Assembly (NCBI RefSeq): GCF_000711985.1
Contig: NZ_JONU01000008.1
Span: 496,001 to 560,000, forward strand
Length of the DNA: 64,000 bases
Source: Rheinheimera texasensis DSM 17496
GTDB taxonomy: Bacteria; Pseudomonadota; Gammaproteobacteria; Enterobacterales; Alteromonadaceae
Reading direction: 5' to 3'
A model generated the notes under the pieces. It worked only from the letters and a program-made list of their open reading frames with translations, was not told the origin of the DNA and searched no databases. The position numbers and the translations under genes were made by a program. Shown here piece by piece: positions 1-12,873 of the stretch (its first letter is position 1; every line of letters starts with the position of its first letter).

Positions 1-1
1 G

Positions 2-3221
<3,220 letters not shown>

Positions 3222-4964
3222 AATCAGCCAATGGTCGCCAATCTGGATAGTGCCGGTCGCTGCTGTGTTGATCGGCAGCTGGATGCTGTACCACACCTTT
3301 CAGAATCAGGGCCCAACAGTAACTCTGCTGGCGAGTAATGCTGAGGGTATCATCTCCGGCAAAACCCAGATCAAAAGCCGCAGCGTCGACGTCGGTAAGG
3401 TGGTGTCGGTCGAGTTATCGCAGGATTTAAAACAGGTAGTGATCAGAGCGCGGATGAATCCGGGCACTGCAAATCTGCTGAACGACGAATCTCAGCTCTG
3501 GGTGGTCAAACCCACTATCGGCCGGGGTGGTGTCAGCGGTCTTAATACGCTGTTGTCCGGCGCTTATATCGAATTGCAGCCCGGCAAAGGCGACAGCGGC
3601 AAATACTTCTTTGAACTGTTGGAAACGCCGCCTATTGCGCCGCCGGATGCACCGGGTGTGCGGATTTTCTTAAGCAGCAGCGACGCCGCAGCGCTGGCAG
3701 TCGGCGACCCGATTTTATATCGCGGTTATGATGTCGGTACTGTTGAGCGCAGTGAGTTCGACATGCAAAAACGCAATATGCGTTATCAGCTGTTTATCCG
3801 CGCGCCTTATGATGCTTTGGTCACTGAAAACGTCCGCTTCTGGAAATCGTCCGGCATGGCGCTGGATATGTCGGCAGAAGGCGTACGGATTGAAATGGCG
3901 TCGATGGCGACATTGCTTGGCGGCGGTGTGACTTTTGACGTGCTCGACGGCTGGCCGGCCGGCAACAAGGCCGCCAATAACAGCGATTTCCAGCTGTTTG
4001 AGAACCGCAAAAGTATTCAGGATGGTCTTTATAACGAGTATCTCGAGTACCTGCTGTTTTTTGACGAATCTATTCGTGGCCTGACTGCCGGTGCGCCGGT
4101 GGAATATCGTGGCGTGCGCGTCGGTACTGTCGCTTCGGTGCCTTATTTCTTTAACATGAAAAACCCGCTGCAAGTGGCATTTAATAAAGGCATCCCGGTG
4201 CTGATCCGGATTGAAACCGGCCGTTTGTACGACAATCTGACTTTGCCACAGCTGCAGGCAGAACTGGATCAGGCGGTGAGTCTGGGCCTGCGCGCCGTAC
4301 TGAAAACCGGTAACCTGCTGACTGGAGGTTTGTATATCGATTTAAATCAGCAAAGTGGAGCGGAAACCAAAGCAGTGGCTGCGCCGGTAACTGTCGCCGC
4401 CAGCCCTGTTGCAGAAAATCCACCCTCTGCAACTGAGGCTGATACTGTGGCTGTTGTAGTGGAACAACCGGCGACAACGCCGCCAGTAGTCGCAACACCG
4501 CTGCTGCCAGAACCGTTACCTGAGTTTGCCGGTTATAAAATTCTGCCGACCAGCCGAAGTGGCCTTGGCCATATCGAACAAAAAGTGCTGCAGGCGCTGG
4601 ATAAAATTAACAATCTGCCGGTGGAACAAGTACTGGCAGATAGTTCCGCCACTCTCAATGCAACCAAAGATCTGATGCAGCAAAGCCAGCAGCTGGTACA
4701 AAGCCTGGATGCGTTGGTTAAAGCAGATGCAACCCAACAGCTGCCTGCCGAAGTGAATAAAAGTCTGGCGGATTTACGTAAAACGCTGGCTGGTTTAAGC
4801 CCGGGTTCGCCGGTGTATGAACGTATCAACAGCAATTTGCAGGCGATGGACAAAGTGCTGCGTGACCTGCAGCCGGTGGTGCAGACGCTGAACCAACAAA
4901 GTAATGCGCTGATCATCAGCGCCGATCCGGCGGCAGATCCGGAACCTGAACAAGGAAATGAACC

Positions 4965-5546
4965 ATGAAAGCAGGACTGTTTCTGAGCGGTATTACCGCG
5001 TTGACCTTATTGGCCGCCTGCAGTTCGTCGGTGGAGCTGCGGTACTATCAGTTACCTCAAACCGCCATGGTGACGGCACCACCTGCTGCCAGTGCGCAGG
5101 TACTTTATGTTGAACCTGTAATGGTTGCGTCATTTCTCAATACTAATGCGCTGATTTTGCAGACTTCTGCCGTCGAATTGCACAAAACGACGCAGCATCA
5201 GTGGGCGGAAGCGCTGGACCAGCAATTACAACGATTGTTAGTCAACGGTTTGCAGCAGGCGTTGCCAGCGTATCGGGTGACAAGCCAACAGCCTGGCAGC
5301 GATGCGATGCGGTTGTTAGTGCAGGTTGAGCAGTTCCATGGTCAGCAGCAGGGGATTGCGCTGGTTAGCGGGCGTTTTCATTTGCTGAAGGGTGATAAAG
5401 TGCAAAGCCAGAGTTTTCAGTTGCAGCTGCCACAACCGGAAGAGGGTTATCCGGCGTTGGTGGACACACTCGGACAAGGCTGGCAACAGGCGATCACGCA
5501 GTTTGCTGCAGCTGTAAGCAGCATGGCGCCCGCATCCAACTCATAA
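4965..5546 (+). CDS. pqiC: PqiC, outer-membrane lipoprotein of the Pqi system
   Basis: The protein begins with a lipoprotein signal ending in the lipobox LLAAC, after which it would be lipidated; family members sit in the outer membrane and cap the PqiB channel. The start ATG overlaps the pqiB stop as ATGA, a typical translational coupling. The 193 residues and the ELRYYQLP motif just after the lipobox match the ABC-type/DUF330 (PqiC) family. The gene is the last of nadE-glnB-pqiABC on this strand and converges with anmK 11 bases downstream. Confidence 0.9.
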   Translation: MKAGLFLSGITALTLLAACSSSVELRYYQLPQTAMVTAPPAASAQVLYVEPVMVASFLNTNALILQTSAVELHKTTQHQWAEALDQQLQRLLVNGLQQALPAYRVTSQQPGSDAMRLLVQVEQFHGQQQGIALVSGRFHLLKGDKVQSQSFQLQLPQPEEGYPALVDTLGQGWQQAITQFAAAVSSMAPASNS

Positions 5547-5557
5547 CCAGATCACGT

Positions 5558-6694
5558 TCAGGGCGTGTAACGCACGCCCAATACCAGCGATTGGCTGGCT
5601 CCGGTCACCGCCGGCACATTACCAGGAATTTGTTGGTCAAAAGCATAAGCCAGCCAGGCAAATGCCATGGCTTCAACCCAATCAGGATGCACACCTAAGG
5701 CTTCCGTGGTGTTGATCTGACATTGTGGCAATAGCTCAGCTAAATCCTGTAGCAATACGGCGTTATGTGCGCCGCCGCCACAGACATAAATCTCCGACAC
5801 CACAAAACGGCTGACCGCCAGAGCTATAGTACCGGCAGTAAAGCGGCTTAAGGTGCGCTGCACGTCGGCGGCTGTCGGCATGTTGCCCGTCGTCGCCTGC
5901 AGTTGCTGCAGCTGTTGTTGAAGCCAGTTGAGCTGAAAGTATTCGCGTCCGGTACTTTTAGGGCCGGTCTGCTGGAAATATGGGTCGCTCAGTAACAGAC
6001 CCAATAACGCGGCATCAAGCTGACCGCTGGCGGCAAAAGCGCCGTTGGCGTCATAAGCTTTGCCTTGCTGCAATTCAATCCAGTTATCCAGTAAACAGTT
6101 GCCGGGACCAGTATCAAAACCTTGCACAGGCTGATGCGGTAATAACAGCGTGATATTGGCAATGCCACCAATATTCAGAATACAGCGGCCCTGGTCTTTG
6201 GCAGCGAAAATCGCCTGATGAAAGGCCGGCACTAAAGGTGCACCTTGTCCGCCATAAGCGATATCTTTACGGCGAAAATCGGCAATGACCGGGATTTGCG
6301 TGAGCATGGCGAGGCGATGCTGGTCACCAATCTGGTAGCTGAATGGCTGGCTGGCGTTAGGTCTATGCCGGATCGTCTGACCGTGGCAGCCGATCGCGAG
6401 GATCCTTGTTGGATCAACCTGCGCTTGTTGCAACAGTTGCAGCACCGCATCGGCGTAACAATCGGCCAGATCGGCTTCAGCCAGACCCAACCGTTCAATT
6501 TCATTGGCGCCAGGCTGGGCTAAAAGTGCTAATTCTGCTTTTAATTCAGCAGGGTAGGGCAGGCATAAGCTGTGAACAAGCTTGGGATAAGCTGCACAGA
6601 AATCTACCAGCACCACATCAACACCATCCAGGCTGGTGCCTGACATGATGCCGATGTAGAGGGCTTCATTTGAATAGTCGGTGGTCACAACCAA
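5558..6694 (-). CDS. anmK: Anhydro-N-acetylmuramic acid kinase
   Basis: Phosphorylates and opens 1,6-anhydro-MurNAc to MurNAc-6-phosphate in peptidoglycan recycling. The N-terminal IGIMSGTSLDGVD phosphate-binding motif, the GHDGQT-like segment (IGCHGQTIRH) and the GGIANIT and GPGNCLLD motifs are those of the family; about 370-378 residues is standard. The start is uncertain: TTG 6694 directly abuts the stop of the M23 peptidase gene, and GTG 6688 is equally possible. No strong ribosome site is visible, so translational coupling to the upstream gene is likely. ampG at 35-36 kb is a functional partner. Confidence 0.95.
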   Translation of the reverse strand: MVVTTDYSNEALYIGIMSGTSLDGVDVVLVDFCAAYPKLVHSLCLPYPAELKAELALLAQPGANEIERLGLAEADLADCYADAVLQLLQQAQVDPTRILAIGCHGQTIRHRPNASQPFSYQIGDQHRLAMLTQIPVIADFRRKDIAYGGQGAPLVPAFHQAIFAAKDQGRCILNIGGIANITLLLPHQPVQGFDTGPGNCLLDNWIELQQGKAYDANGAFAASGQLDAALLGLLLSDPYFQQTGPKSTGREYFQLNWLQQQLQQLQATTGNMPTAADVQRTLSRFTAGTIALAVSRFVVSEIYVCGGGAHNAVLLQDLAELLPQCQINTTEALGVHPDWVEAMAFAWLAYAFDQQIPGNVPAVTGASQSLVLGVRYTP

Positions 6695-7999
6695 TTATTG
6701 GTTGGCAGCCAGTACCACACGCTCATGGGCTTTGAGCTGGGCGATTTGCTGTTTGGCGATTTTGGTAAACTCAACACGTGCCACGCCTTGCAGTGGTTCG
6801 GCTTGTGGCAGCTTCACAGTGCGTGGGTTCCGGTGCACACCGCCAACAACAAATTCATAGTGCAAGTGAGCACCAGTGACACGGCCGGTTGCGCCTAAAC
6901 GACCAACGATGTCACCTTGTTTGACTTTGTCGCCACGCTTCACGTCGCGTTTAGACAAATGCAGATACTTGGTCACAATACCGTTTGCGTGCTGGATCAC
7001 CACGTAGTTACCATTGGCGCCTTTCATAGCAGATTCAATGACTTTGCCATCACCGGCCGCCATAATTGGCGTGCCCATCGGTGCAACATAATCAACACCG
7101 TTGTGGGCTTTGATTTTACCAAGGACAGGGTGTAAACGACGTGGATTAAAGTTGGAGCTGACATAGCGGAAGTTAACCGGTGCGCGCAGGAAGGCTTGTC
7201 GCATCGATCCGCCATCCGGCTTGTAGAAGTTGCCGTCGGTATGACGCACTGCCTGATACAGCTGGCCCTGGTTCTGGAACTGGGCAGCAACGATAGCACC
7301 GTTACCGATAAACTGGCCTTCAGCATACTGGCGTTCAAACATCACACTGAAAGAGTCACCAGAGCGAATGTCTAACGCGAAGTCGATGTCATAACCGAAT
7401 ACGTTGGCGAGGTCGATGATTTGCGCTTCAGATAAACCGGCGTTCATTGCTGAACCCCAGAAGCTGCCGCTGATGATGCCAGCGACGACTTCAGTGCGGG
7501 TTTCGATTTCTTTTTGCAGTTGTTTGGCGACAAACTGACCGTCGTCACCACGGGTGATGCGCAGGGTTTTCAGGTTACTGAGGTTGTAACGCAGTTCCTG
7601 TAATTTTCCTTCAGCATCCAGACCAAACTCGACCTGTACACCCGGAAACAACCGGGTCAGGTTTTTCGCGTCTTTACCGGCGTCTAACACGGCTTGCATG
7701 GTTTGGGCGTCGATTTTAGCGCGTTTGAATACAGAACCTAAATTGTCGCCTTTTTTCACTTCAACAGAGATCCACTCTAACGAGTTGTCTTCGGTTGGGA
7801 TGGTGGTTTCAGCAGTTTGTGGCAGGGAATCAGTGACAACAGGGACAGCAAGACTGTAACGCTTGCCGACTTCTAAACTGGATTTTTCACTGTCTTTGGA
7901 CGCTTCAGCTTTTTCTGATGGTAAAAGCAGCGTCACAGACAAAATAGTGGCCAATGTGGCTATCAGAACACGGTGCGGAGTAGGCAAAGATGAAAACAT
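6695..7999 (-). CDS. Peptidoglycan DD-metalloendopeptidase, M23 family (MepM-like)
   Basis: Periplasmic, membrane-anchored murein hydrolase. From ATG 7999 the protein has a signal-anchor (HRVLIATLATILSVTLLL), a LysM/OapA-like domain (VEVKKGDNLGSVFKRA, about residues 80-160), a middle domain and a C-terminal M23 domain with the zinc ligands in HNGVDY and HLHYE. Length (434 aa) and order match E. coli MepM (YebA). The frame could extend to 8074, but those 25 residues precede the signal anchor and overlap the probable divergent promoter region, so I reject them. It is co-directional with anmK, whose start touches its stop; both act on peptidoglycan. Confidence 0.9.
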   Translation of the reverse strand: MFSSLPTPHRVLIATLATILSVTLLLPSEKAEASKDSEKSSLEVGKRYSLAVPVVTDSLPQTAETTIPTEDNSLEWISVEVKKGDNLGSVFKRAKIDAQTMQAVLDAGKDAKNLTRLFPGVQVEFGLDAEGKLQELRYNLSNLKTLRITRGDDGQFVAKQLQKEIETRTEVVAGIISGSFWGSAMNAGLSEAQIIDLANVFGYDIDFALDIRSGDSFSVMFERQYAEGQFIGNGAIVAAQFQNQGQLYQAVRHTDGNFYKPDGGSMRQAFLRAPVNFRYVSSNFNPRRLHPVLGKIKAHNGVDYVAPMGTPIMAAGDGKVIESAMKGANGNYVVIQHANGIVTKYLHLSKRDVKRGDKVKQGDIVGRLGATGRVTGAHLHYEFVVGGVHRNPRTVKLPQAEPLQGVARVEFTKIAKQQIAQLKAHERVVLAANQ

Positions 8000-8086
8000 T
8001 GAAGGCGCATCTCTTATTATTATGGTTCTTTCCACGTAAAAAATGAGCATATAACGATTTTTTGCAAGATCCAAGACTTTTGTGCG

Positions 8087-8115
8087 TTTAATCGGGAGTA
8101 ATGTTGCAGTAGAAT
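8087..8115 (+). promoter_or_regulatory. Possible tyrS promoter
   Basis: TTTAAT (8087-8092), a 17-base spacer and TAGAAT (8110-8115) lie 45 bases before the tyrS start. The -10 is good, the -35 poor; no other clear candidate was seen on this strand. Confidence 0.35.
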
Positions 8116-8160
8116 GCGGACTTAGATTTTTAGCTGAAAAAATATCCGGAGAACTGGCGC

Positions 8161-9363
8161 ATGACGCAGTGGCAACAGGCCCTGGCCGAGATCAAGCGGG
8201 GCTTAGAAGAGATCCTGCTGGAAGACGAATTAATCGAAAAACTGAAGGAAGGTAAACCGCTGAAAGTAAAAGCCGGTTTTGATCCAACAGCTCCAGATTT
8301 GCACTTAGGTCACACCGTCCTGATCAATAAATTACGCACTTTCCAGCAGCTCGGTCACGAGGTGATTTTCCTGATCGGCGATTTCACCGGCATGATTGGC
8401 GATCCAACCGGCAAAAACGTCACTCGCAAGCCTTTAACGCGTGAAGACGTACTGGCGAATGCCAAGACTTATCAGGATCAAGTATTTAAGATCCTAGATC
8501 CGGCCAAGACGCGCATTGCTTTTAACTCCGAATGGATGGAAAAACTCGGCGCCGCCGGCATGATCAAACTGGCCGCCCGCCAGACCGTCGCCCGCATGCT
8601 GGAGCGCGACGATTTCAAAAAGCGCTACGCCAACAATCAATCCATCGCTATCCATGAATTTTTATATCCGCTGGTACAGGGCTGGGATTCTGTAGCACTG
8701 CAGGCCGATATCGAAATGGGTGGCACGGATCAGCGCTTTAACCTGCTGATGGGGCGTGAGCTGCAAAAAGACGAAGGTCAGCGTCCGCAAACGGTATTAA
8801 TGGTACCGCTGCTGGAAGGTTTGGACGGCGTGCAGAAGATGTCGAAATCACTCGGCAACTACATCGGCATCACCGACAGCCCAACCGAGATGTTTGGTAA
8901 AGTGATGTCGATCTCAGACGATCTGATGTGGCGTTATTACGATCTGCTGAGTTTCCGCGCTATCGAAGACATCGCTGCACTGAAACAACAAGCAGCAGAT
9001 GGCCGCAATCCACGTGACATCAAAATCGAACTGGCGAAAGAAATCATCGCCCGTTTCCACTCTGATGCCGACGCAGAAGCCGCGCATCAGGATTTTATCC
9101 AGCGTTTTTCCAAAAACGCGTTACCGGATGATATCCCGGAGCTGACACTGAATATCGAAGGCGATAACCTGCCAATAGCTCAGCTGTTAAAAGAAGCCGG
9201 CCTGGTAGAAAGCACTTCAGAAGCGTTGCGGATGATCAAACAAGGCGCGGTGAAACTGAACGGCGACGTGAAAGTGGAAGACAGCAAGCTGGTGTTTGAA
9301 AAAGGCTCCAGCACCATTTTCCAGGTTGGTAAACGGAAGTTCGCCAAAGTGACTTTGGTATGA
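8161..9363 (+). CDS. tyrS: Tyrosyl-tRNA synthetase
   Basis: Charges tRNA-Tyr. Class I signature HLGHTV (HIGH motif, near residue 47) and KMSKS (near residue 227) are intact, as is a C-terminal S4 RNA-binding domain (about residues 335-400, [13 protein letters not shown] onward). At 400 residues it is the compact type found in Vibrio, Pseudomonas and relatives. GGAG precedes ATG 8161. A strong intrinsic terminator follows at 9392-9429. The divergent M23-peptidase/anmK pair upstream is a common gammaproteobacterial neighbourhood. Confidence 0.97.
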   Translation: MTQWQQALAEIKRGLEEILLEDELIEKLKEGKPLKVKAGFDPTAPDLHLGHTVLINKLRTFQQLGHEVIFLIGDFTGMIGDPTGKNVTRKPLTREDVLANAKTYQDQVFKILDPAKTRIAFNSEWMEKLGAAGMIKLAARQTVARMLERDDFKKRYANNQSIAIHEFLYPLVQGWDSVALQADIEMGGTDQRFNLLMGRELQKDEGQRPQTVLMVPLLEGLDGVQKMSKSLGNYIGITDSPTEMFGKVMSISDDLMWRYYDLLSFRAIEDIAALKQQAADGRNPRDIKIELAKEIIARFHSDADAEAAHQDFIQRFSKNALPDDIPELTLNIEGDNLPIAQLLKEAGLVESTSEALRMIKQGAVKLNGDVKVEDSKLVFEKGSSTIFQVGKRKFAKVTLV

Positions 9364-9391
9364 TCGATCAAAGATCCTGAGATCCTTTCGA

Positions 9392-9429
9392 AAAACGACA
9401 AAACCGCCTCCCGGCGGTTTTGTCGTTTT
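9392..9429. terminator. Bidirectional intrinsic terminator after tyrS
   Basis: A perfect 17-bp stem (9392-9408 with 9413-9429) closes a TCCC loop. The stem contains a GC-rich core (CCGCC/GGCGG) flanked by A-runs and T-runs, so it can act in both directions. It separates tyrS from the SPFH operon. Confidence 0.93.
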
Positions 9430-9481
9430 AAGCGCCGAAAAATCCGACAATTTGCTTGCACTCTGATCCAATGCGATCTAT

Positions 9482-9504
9482 TGTGATATTAAATTGATAT
9501 CACA
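9482..9504. promoter_or_regulatory. 23-bp palindrome, candidate operator of the SPFH/RHH operon
   Basis: TGTGATAT (9482-9489) is perfectly mirrored by ATATCACA (9497-9504) across a 7-base AT-rich spacer. It ends 12 bases before the ATG at 9517, just ahead of the GAGG ribosome site. TGTGA...TCACA resembles CRP half-sites, but the 13-base spacing is wrong for CRP. The second gene of the operon encodes a ribbon-helix-helix protein, so autoregulation is a reasonable guess. Confidence 0.5.
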
Positions 9505-9516
9505 TTGAGGTGAGTT

Positions 9517-10374
9517 ATGCTGAAAGAAACCCGAGCGCAGGCCAAATCCGGTTTTACTACTTTGTTTGTGTTGCTCGTACTGCAGATTGCGTCTGTGGCA
9601 TTGGTCCTGACCATGCCGCCGCTGTTAAAAGTGTTGGCATTGCTGGGCGGGATTGTGGTGTTTATCTGTTGGTTTGGCTTTTATATGGTGCAGCCGAATC
9701 AGTCGGCGGTGCTGCAGTTGTTTGGCCGTTATGTCGGCACTGACTTTGAAAACGGCCTGCGCTGGGCCAATCCGTTTTACAGCAAACAAAAAGTCAGCCT
9801 GCGGGTACGAAACTTTGAGAGCAGTAAGTTAAAGGTCAACGACCATGCCGGTAACCCGGTGGATATCGCCGCTGTGGTGGTGTGGAAAGTGGTCGACAGC
9901 GCCGAAGCGGTGTTTGAAGTGGAAGACTACGAGAACTTTGTCAGCATTCAGAGCGAAGCCGCCATTCGTTATTTAGCGTCGAGTTATCCGTACGAAGCAG
10001 AGAAAGAGCACGATATCAGCCTGCGCAGCAGTGGCACTGACATTACTGATTTGCTGCGTACCGAAATCCAAAACCGTTTACATAAAGCCGGCGTGGAAGT
10101 GATTGAAGCGCGGATCAGCCACCTGGCTTATGCACAGGAGATCGCCAGTGCCATGTTGCAGCGTCAGCAAGCGCGGGCTGTGGTGATGGCGCGTCAGCAG
10201 ATTGTTGAAGGCGCGGTTGGTATGGTCGAAATGGCGCTGCAGCGTTTGTCGGAAAAAGATGTGGTGCAGCTCGATGAGGAACGCAAAGCGGCGATGGTCA
10301 GTAATCTGCTGGTGGTACTCTGTGGTGACCACAGTGTGTCACCGGTGATTAATACCGGAACTATTTATTCTTAA
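9517..10374 (+). CDS. SPFH/band-7 (prohibitin-like) membrane protein
   Basis: Two adjacent hydrophobic stretches near the N-terminus ([16 protein letters not shown] and [20 protein letters not shown]) are followed by a band-7 domain (about residues 55-230, [16 protein letters not shown] onward) and a Gln/Ala-rich coiled-coil segment ([18 protein letters not shown]). Such proteins form large oligomeric membrane assemblies, often protease or microdomain scaffolds; the substrate here is unknown. ATG 9517 has GAGG 7 bases upstream. The next gene, a small DNA-binding protein, starts 12 bases after its stop. Confidence 0.88.
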   Translation: MLKETRAQAKSGFTTLFVLLVLQIASVALVLTMPPLLKVLALLGGIVVFICWFGFYMVQPNQSAVLQLFGRYVGTDFENGLRWANPFYSKQKVSLRVRNFESSKLKVNDHAGNPVDIAAVVVWKVVDSAEAVFEVEDYENFVSIQSEAAIRYLASSYPYEAEKEHDISLRSSGTDITDLLRTEIQNRLHKAGVEVIEARISHLAYAQEIASAMLQRQQARAVVMARQQIVEGAVGMVEMALQRLSEKDVVQLDEERKAAMVSNLLVVLCGDHSVSPVINTGTIYS

Positions 10375-10386
10375 AAAAGGTGAGCC

Positions 10387-10602
10387 GTGGCTAAAAAAGC
10401 TTTTGCGCTGCGCATCGATGAGCAGATGTTGCAGGCGCTGCAACACTGGGCGGATGATGAGTTTCGCAGCGTCAATGGTCAGATTGAGTTTTTGCTGCGG
10501 GATGCGCTGGTTAAAGCTGGCCGCGTCAAACGGATAACGCTTCAGCCGACAGATTTATCCACAGAAGAGCCGGCAGATCCTGCCGGCGGCGACAACCACT
10601 GA
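10387..10602 (+). CDS. Arc-type ribbon-helix-helix DNA-binding protein
   Basis: A 71-residue protein whose core (FALRIDEQMLQALQHWA then RSVNGQIEFLLRDAL) fits the Arc/MetJ ribbon-helix-helix pattern: one basic strand, two helices and the S-x-N-x-x-I turn. GTG 10387 has AAGG 7-8 bases upstream. The tail is acidic/polar and probably disordered. It follows the SPFH gene as a two-gene operon, and its last 61 bases overlap the 3' end of pnuC on the other strand. It likely regulates its own operon, perhaps at the palindrome 9482-9504; that is inference. Confidence 0.82.
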   Translation: MAKKAFALRIDEQMLQALQHWADDEFRSVNGQIEFLLRDALVKAGRVKRITLQPTDLSTEEPADPAGGDNH

Positions 10603-11132
10603 CGCCATTGCCACAAGCCATAAGCAGCATTCAGCCAATACAACGCATAAAACGCCGCGGTCAGTTCCAGACCGCGGTGATAATACAACGGGATGGCAAT
10701 GCTGTTGACCAGTAACCAACACCACCAGTTTTGCAGGTAACGCCGAATGAGCAGCAACTGCGCCAACACGCTGAGTGTCAGCACCAGACTATCCCAAAAC
10801 GGCGCATAAGCGTCAGTCCAGAAATGTAACAGCGCGCCATAGAGCGCGGCTATGACTAACGCTGCGGTAAGATAGGGTAGTAAACATCGGCTAGGTAATT
10901 GCCGGATCGGCAAGGCCTGTGCACCCCGCCAGCTGAACAGGCCCCAGACTGCGGCCGCGATGAAAAATAACTGAAGAACGACGTCGGCATAAAGCTGATG
11001 CTGATAACACAGCACACCAAACAAAGCACATCCGGCGATAGTCGCCCACCAGGTCAGCGCCGAGTTGCGGGCGGCCAGCCAGATGGAGCTTGCGACCAGC
11101 AGGTTGGCAGCGAGCTCCAGGGCCGATGGCAT
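10542..11132 (-). CDS. pnuC: PnuC-family vitamin transporter
   Basis: Small integral membrane protein of about seven helices. The family patterns are visible: an N-x-x-TWW segment (NSALTWWATIAG), YADVVLQLFFIAAAVWGLFSW in the middle, and NWWCWLLVNSIAIPLYY plus the aromatic-rich last helix. Known PnuC proteins take up nicotinamide riboside, and relatives carry thiamine or other vitamins by facilitated diffusion. The ATG overlaps the panC stop (TGATG), so it is the third gene of a panB-panC-pnuC operon, an unusual partner set. The substrate cannot be read from the sequence. The 3' end overlaps the convergent RHH gene by 61 bases. Confidence 0.85.
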   Translation of the reverse strand: MPSALELAANLLVASSIWLAARNSALTWWATIAGCALFGVLCYQHQLYADVVLQLFFIAAAVWGLFSWRGAQALPIRQLPSRCLLPYLTAALVIAALYGALLHFWTDAYAPFWDSLVLTLSVLAQLLLIRRYLQNWWCWLLVNSIAIPLYYHRGLELTAAFYALYWLNAAYGLWQWRQWLSPPAGSAGSSVDKSVG

Positions 11133-11974
11133 CAGACTTCCAGATTATCAATCAGGCGCGTAGTGCCCAAAAAAGCGGCCAGCAAAATCACTAAAGGTTT
11201 GCTGTTGCTGTCTGCCAGCTCCAGTGTCTGGCGATCGCAGATATGAATATAATCCGGCCGGAACCCTGCCTGGCTCAACGTGTCGGCAACTTGTTGTTCC
11301 AGTGCGCGGAAGTCGGCAAAACCATGGCTGATTTGCTGGCGCAGCCATTGTAGTTGCTGATAAATCAGTGGCGCTTTAGCGCGGGCTTCAGTGGATAAAT
11401 AACCATTGCGTGAACTGAGCGCCAGGCCATCTGCGGCGCGTTCGGTGTCGATGCCGATGATTTCAATCGGGAACGACAAATCGGTCGTGAGCTGACGGAT
11501 CACCGCCAGTTGCTGGTAGTCCTTTTTGCCGAACAGCGCTAAGTCGGGCTGCACCAGGTTAAACAGTTTGCTGACGATAGTGGCGACGCCGCGGAAATGG
11601 CCGGGTCGGCTCGCACCACAATGCTTATCGCCTACTTTAGGTACTTCAACCGCAGTTTGTACATCCAGACCACGCGGATACATCAGCTCCGGCGTTGGCG
11701 TAAATACGGCATCGGCCTGATGTTCAGTCAAACCGGCGCAGTCTTCAGTCAAAGTGCGCGGATAACTGGCCAAATCTTCATTGGCACCAAATTGCATCGG
11801 ATTGACAAAAATCGACACAATAACGCGGTCGGCGCGCTGGCGCGCTTCATCGACCAGCTTAAAATGACCGGAATGCAGATTTCCCATGGTTGGCACAAAA
11901 GCCACGGTCTGGCCGGCCTGACGCCAGGCCCGAACCGTCGCGCGTAATACTTTAATATCAGAGATCACCAGCAT
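11132..11974 (-). CDS. panC: Pantoate-beta-alanine ligase (pantothenate synthetase)
   Basis: ATP-dependent joining of pantoate and beta-alanine to pantothenate. The nucleotidyl-transferase motif PTMGNLHSGH (HxGH) near residue 30, the FGKKDYQQL segment and the ALSSRNGYLS motif are conserved. It has 280 residues, standard for the family. ATG 11974 has GGGAG 7 bases upstream. It lies 15 bases behind panB and overlaps pnuC by one base. Confidence 0.97.
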   Translation of the reverse strand: MLVISDIKVLRATVRAWRQAGQTVAFVPTMGNLHSGHFKLVDEARQRADRVIVSIFVNPMQFGANEDLASYPRTLTEDCAGLTEHQADAVFTPTPELMYPRGLDVQTAVEVPKVGDKHCGASRPGHFRGVATIVSKLFNLVQPDLALFGKKDYQQLAVIRQLTTDLSFPIEIIGIDTERAADGLALSSRNGYLSTEARAKAPLIYQQLQWLRQQISHGFADFRALEQQVADTLSQAGFRPDYIHICDRQTLELADSNSKPLVILLAAFLGTTRLIDNLEV

Positions 11975-11989
11975 CAGAAGGCTCCCGTA

Positions 11990-12781
11990 TCAGAAACTAT
12001 GCTCAGGGCCAGGAAAGGCCGCACTTTTCACATCCGCGACAAATTTACTGATGGCTTTTTTGATATCACCGGTTTCCTGCAGGAAATTTTTCGAGAACTT
12101 CGGAATATAACCGCTGCTGATCCCCAGTAAATCATGCATCACCAATACCTGACCGTCGGTGACGACACCGGCGCCGATGCCGATGACCGGAATACGCAGC
12201 GCTTTGCTGATGCGCTCAGCTAATAAAGTTGGGATACATTCGACCACTAACAGCTGACAACCGGCCTGCTCCAGCGCAATCGCCTGCTGCAGGATATGCT
12301 CTGCAGCGGCATCGTCGCGGCCCTGCACTTTAAAACCACCAAACACGTGTACAGATTGCGGGGTCAGACCAATGTGTCCGCAGACCGGCACACCGCGTTC
12401 GGTTAAAGCTTTGATGGTGGGTAACAGAAATTCGCCGCCTTCCATTTTGACCATATTGGCGCCGGCCTGCATCATCGGGGTGACGTTGGCAAAGGCCTGC
12501 TCCATAGTCGCGTAGCTCATAAAAGGCATATCGGCGATGATAAAGGCCTGTGGCGCACCAGCGCGTACACAGCGGGTGTGATAGGCAATTTGTTCAACGG
12601 TGACGGGCAGGGTATCAGGTTGCCCTTGCAGCACCATCCCCAGCGAGTCGCCGACCAATAAAGTCTCGACGCCACTGTCAGCGAACAATTTGGCAAAGCT
12701 GGCGTCGTACGCCGTCAGCATGGTGATTTTTTCACCTTGCTGTTTCAGTTTCAGCAAAGTTGCCGTGGTAATTTTTGCCAT
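11990..12781 (-). CDS. panB: 3-methyl-2-oxobutanoate hydroxymethyltransferase
   Basis: First committed step of pantothenate synthesis, hydroxymethylation of ketoisovalerate with methylene-THF. The N-terminal [30 protein letters not shown] and VKMEGG motifs and the [20 protein letters not shown] segment are diagnostic. 263 residues, normal length. It heads the panB-panC-pnuC operon, and 92 bases separate it from folK, leaving room for a promoter. Confidence 0.97.
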   Translation of the reverse strand: MAKITTATLLKLKQQGEKITMLTAYDASFAKLFADSGVETLLVGDSLGMVLQGQPDTLPVTVEQIAYHTRCVRAGAPQAFIIADMPFMSYATMEQAFANVTPMMQAGANMVKMEGGEFLLPTIKALTERGVPVCGHIGLTPQSVHVFGGFKVQGRDDAAAEHILQQAIALEQAGCQLLVVECIPTLLAERISKALRIPVIGIGAGVVTDGQVLVMHDLLGISSGYIPKFSKNFLQETGDIKKAISKFVADVKSAAFPGPEHSF

Positions 12782-12873
12782 GATGTTCTCATCCGACCAT
12801 TAGAAAATCCGCGCGCAAGATGGCATATTAAGCCAAGCGCTGCAAGCTTCAGGTGGCGCAAAAACGCCAGAGC

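Noticed and set aside
7999-8074. Longer N-terminus for the M23 peptidase
   Set aside because: It would put 25 polar and mixed residues before the signal anchor and overlap the intergenic promoter region.
9482-9504. CRP binding site reading of the palindrome
   Set aside because: TGTGA and TCACA are 13 bases apart instead of 6.
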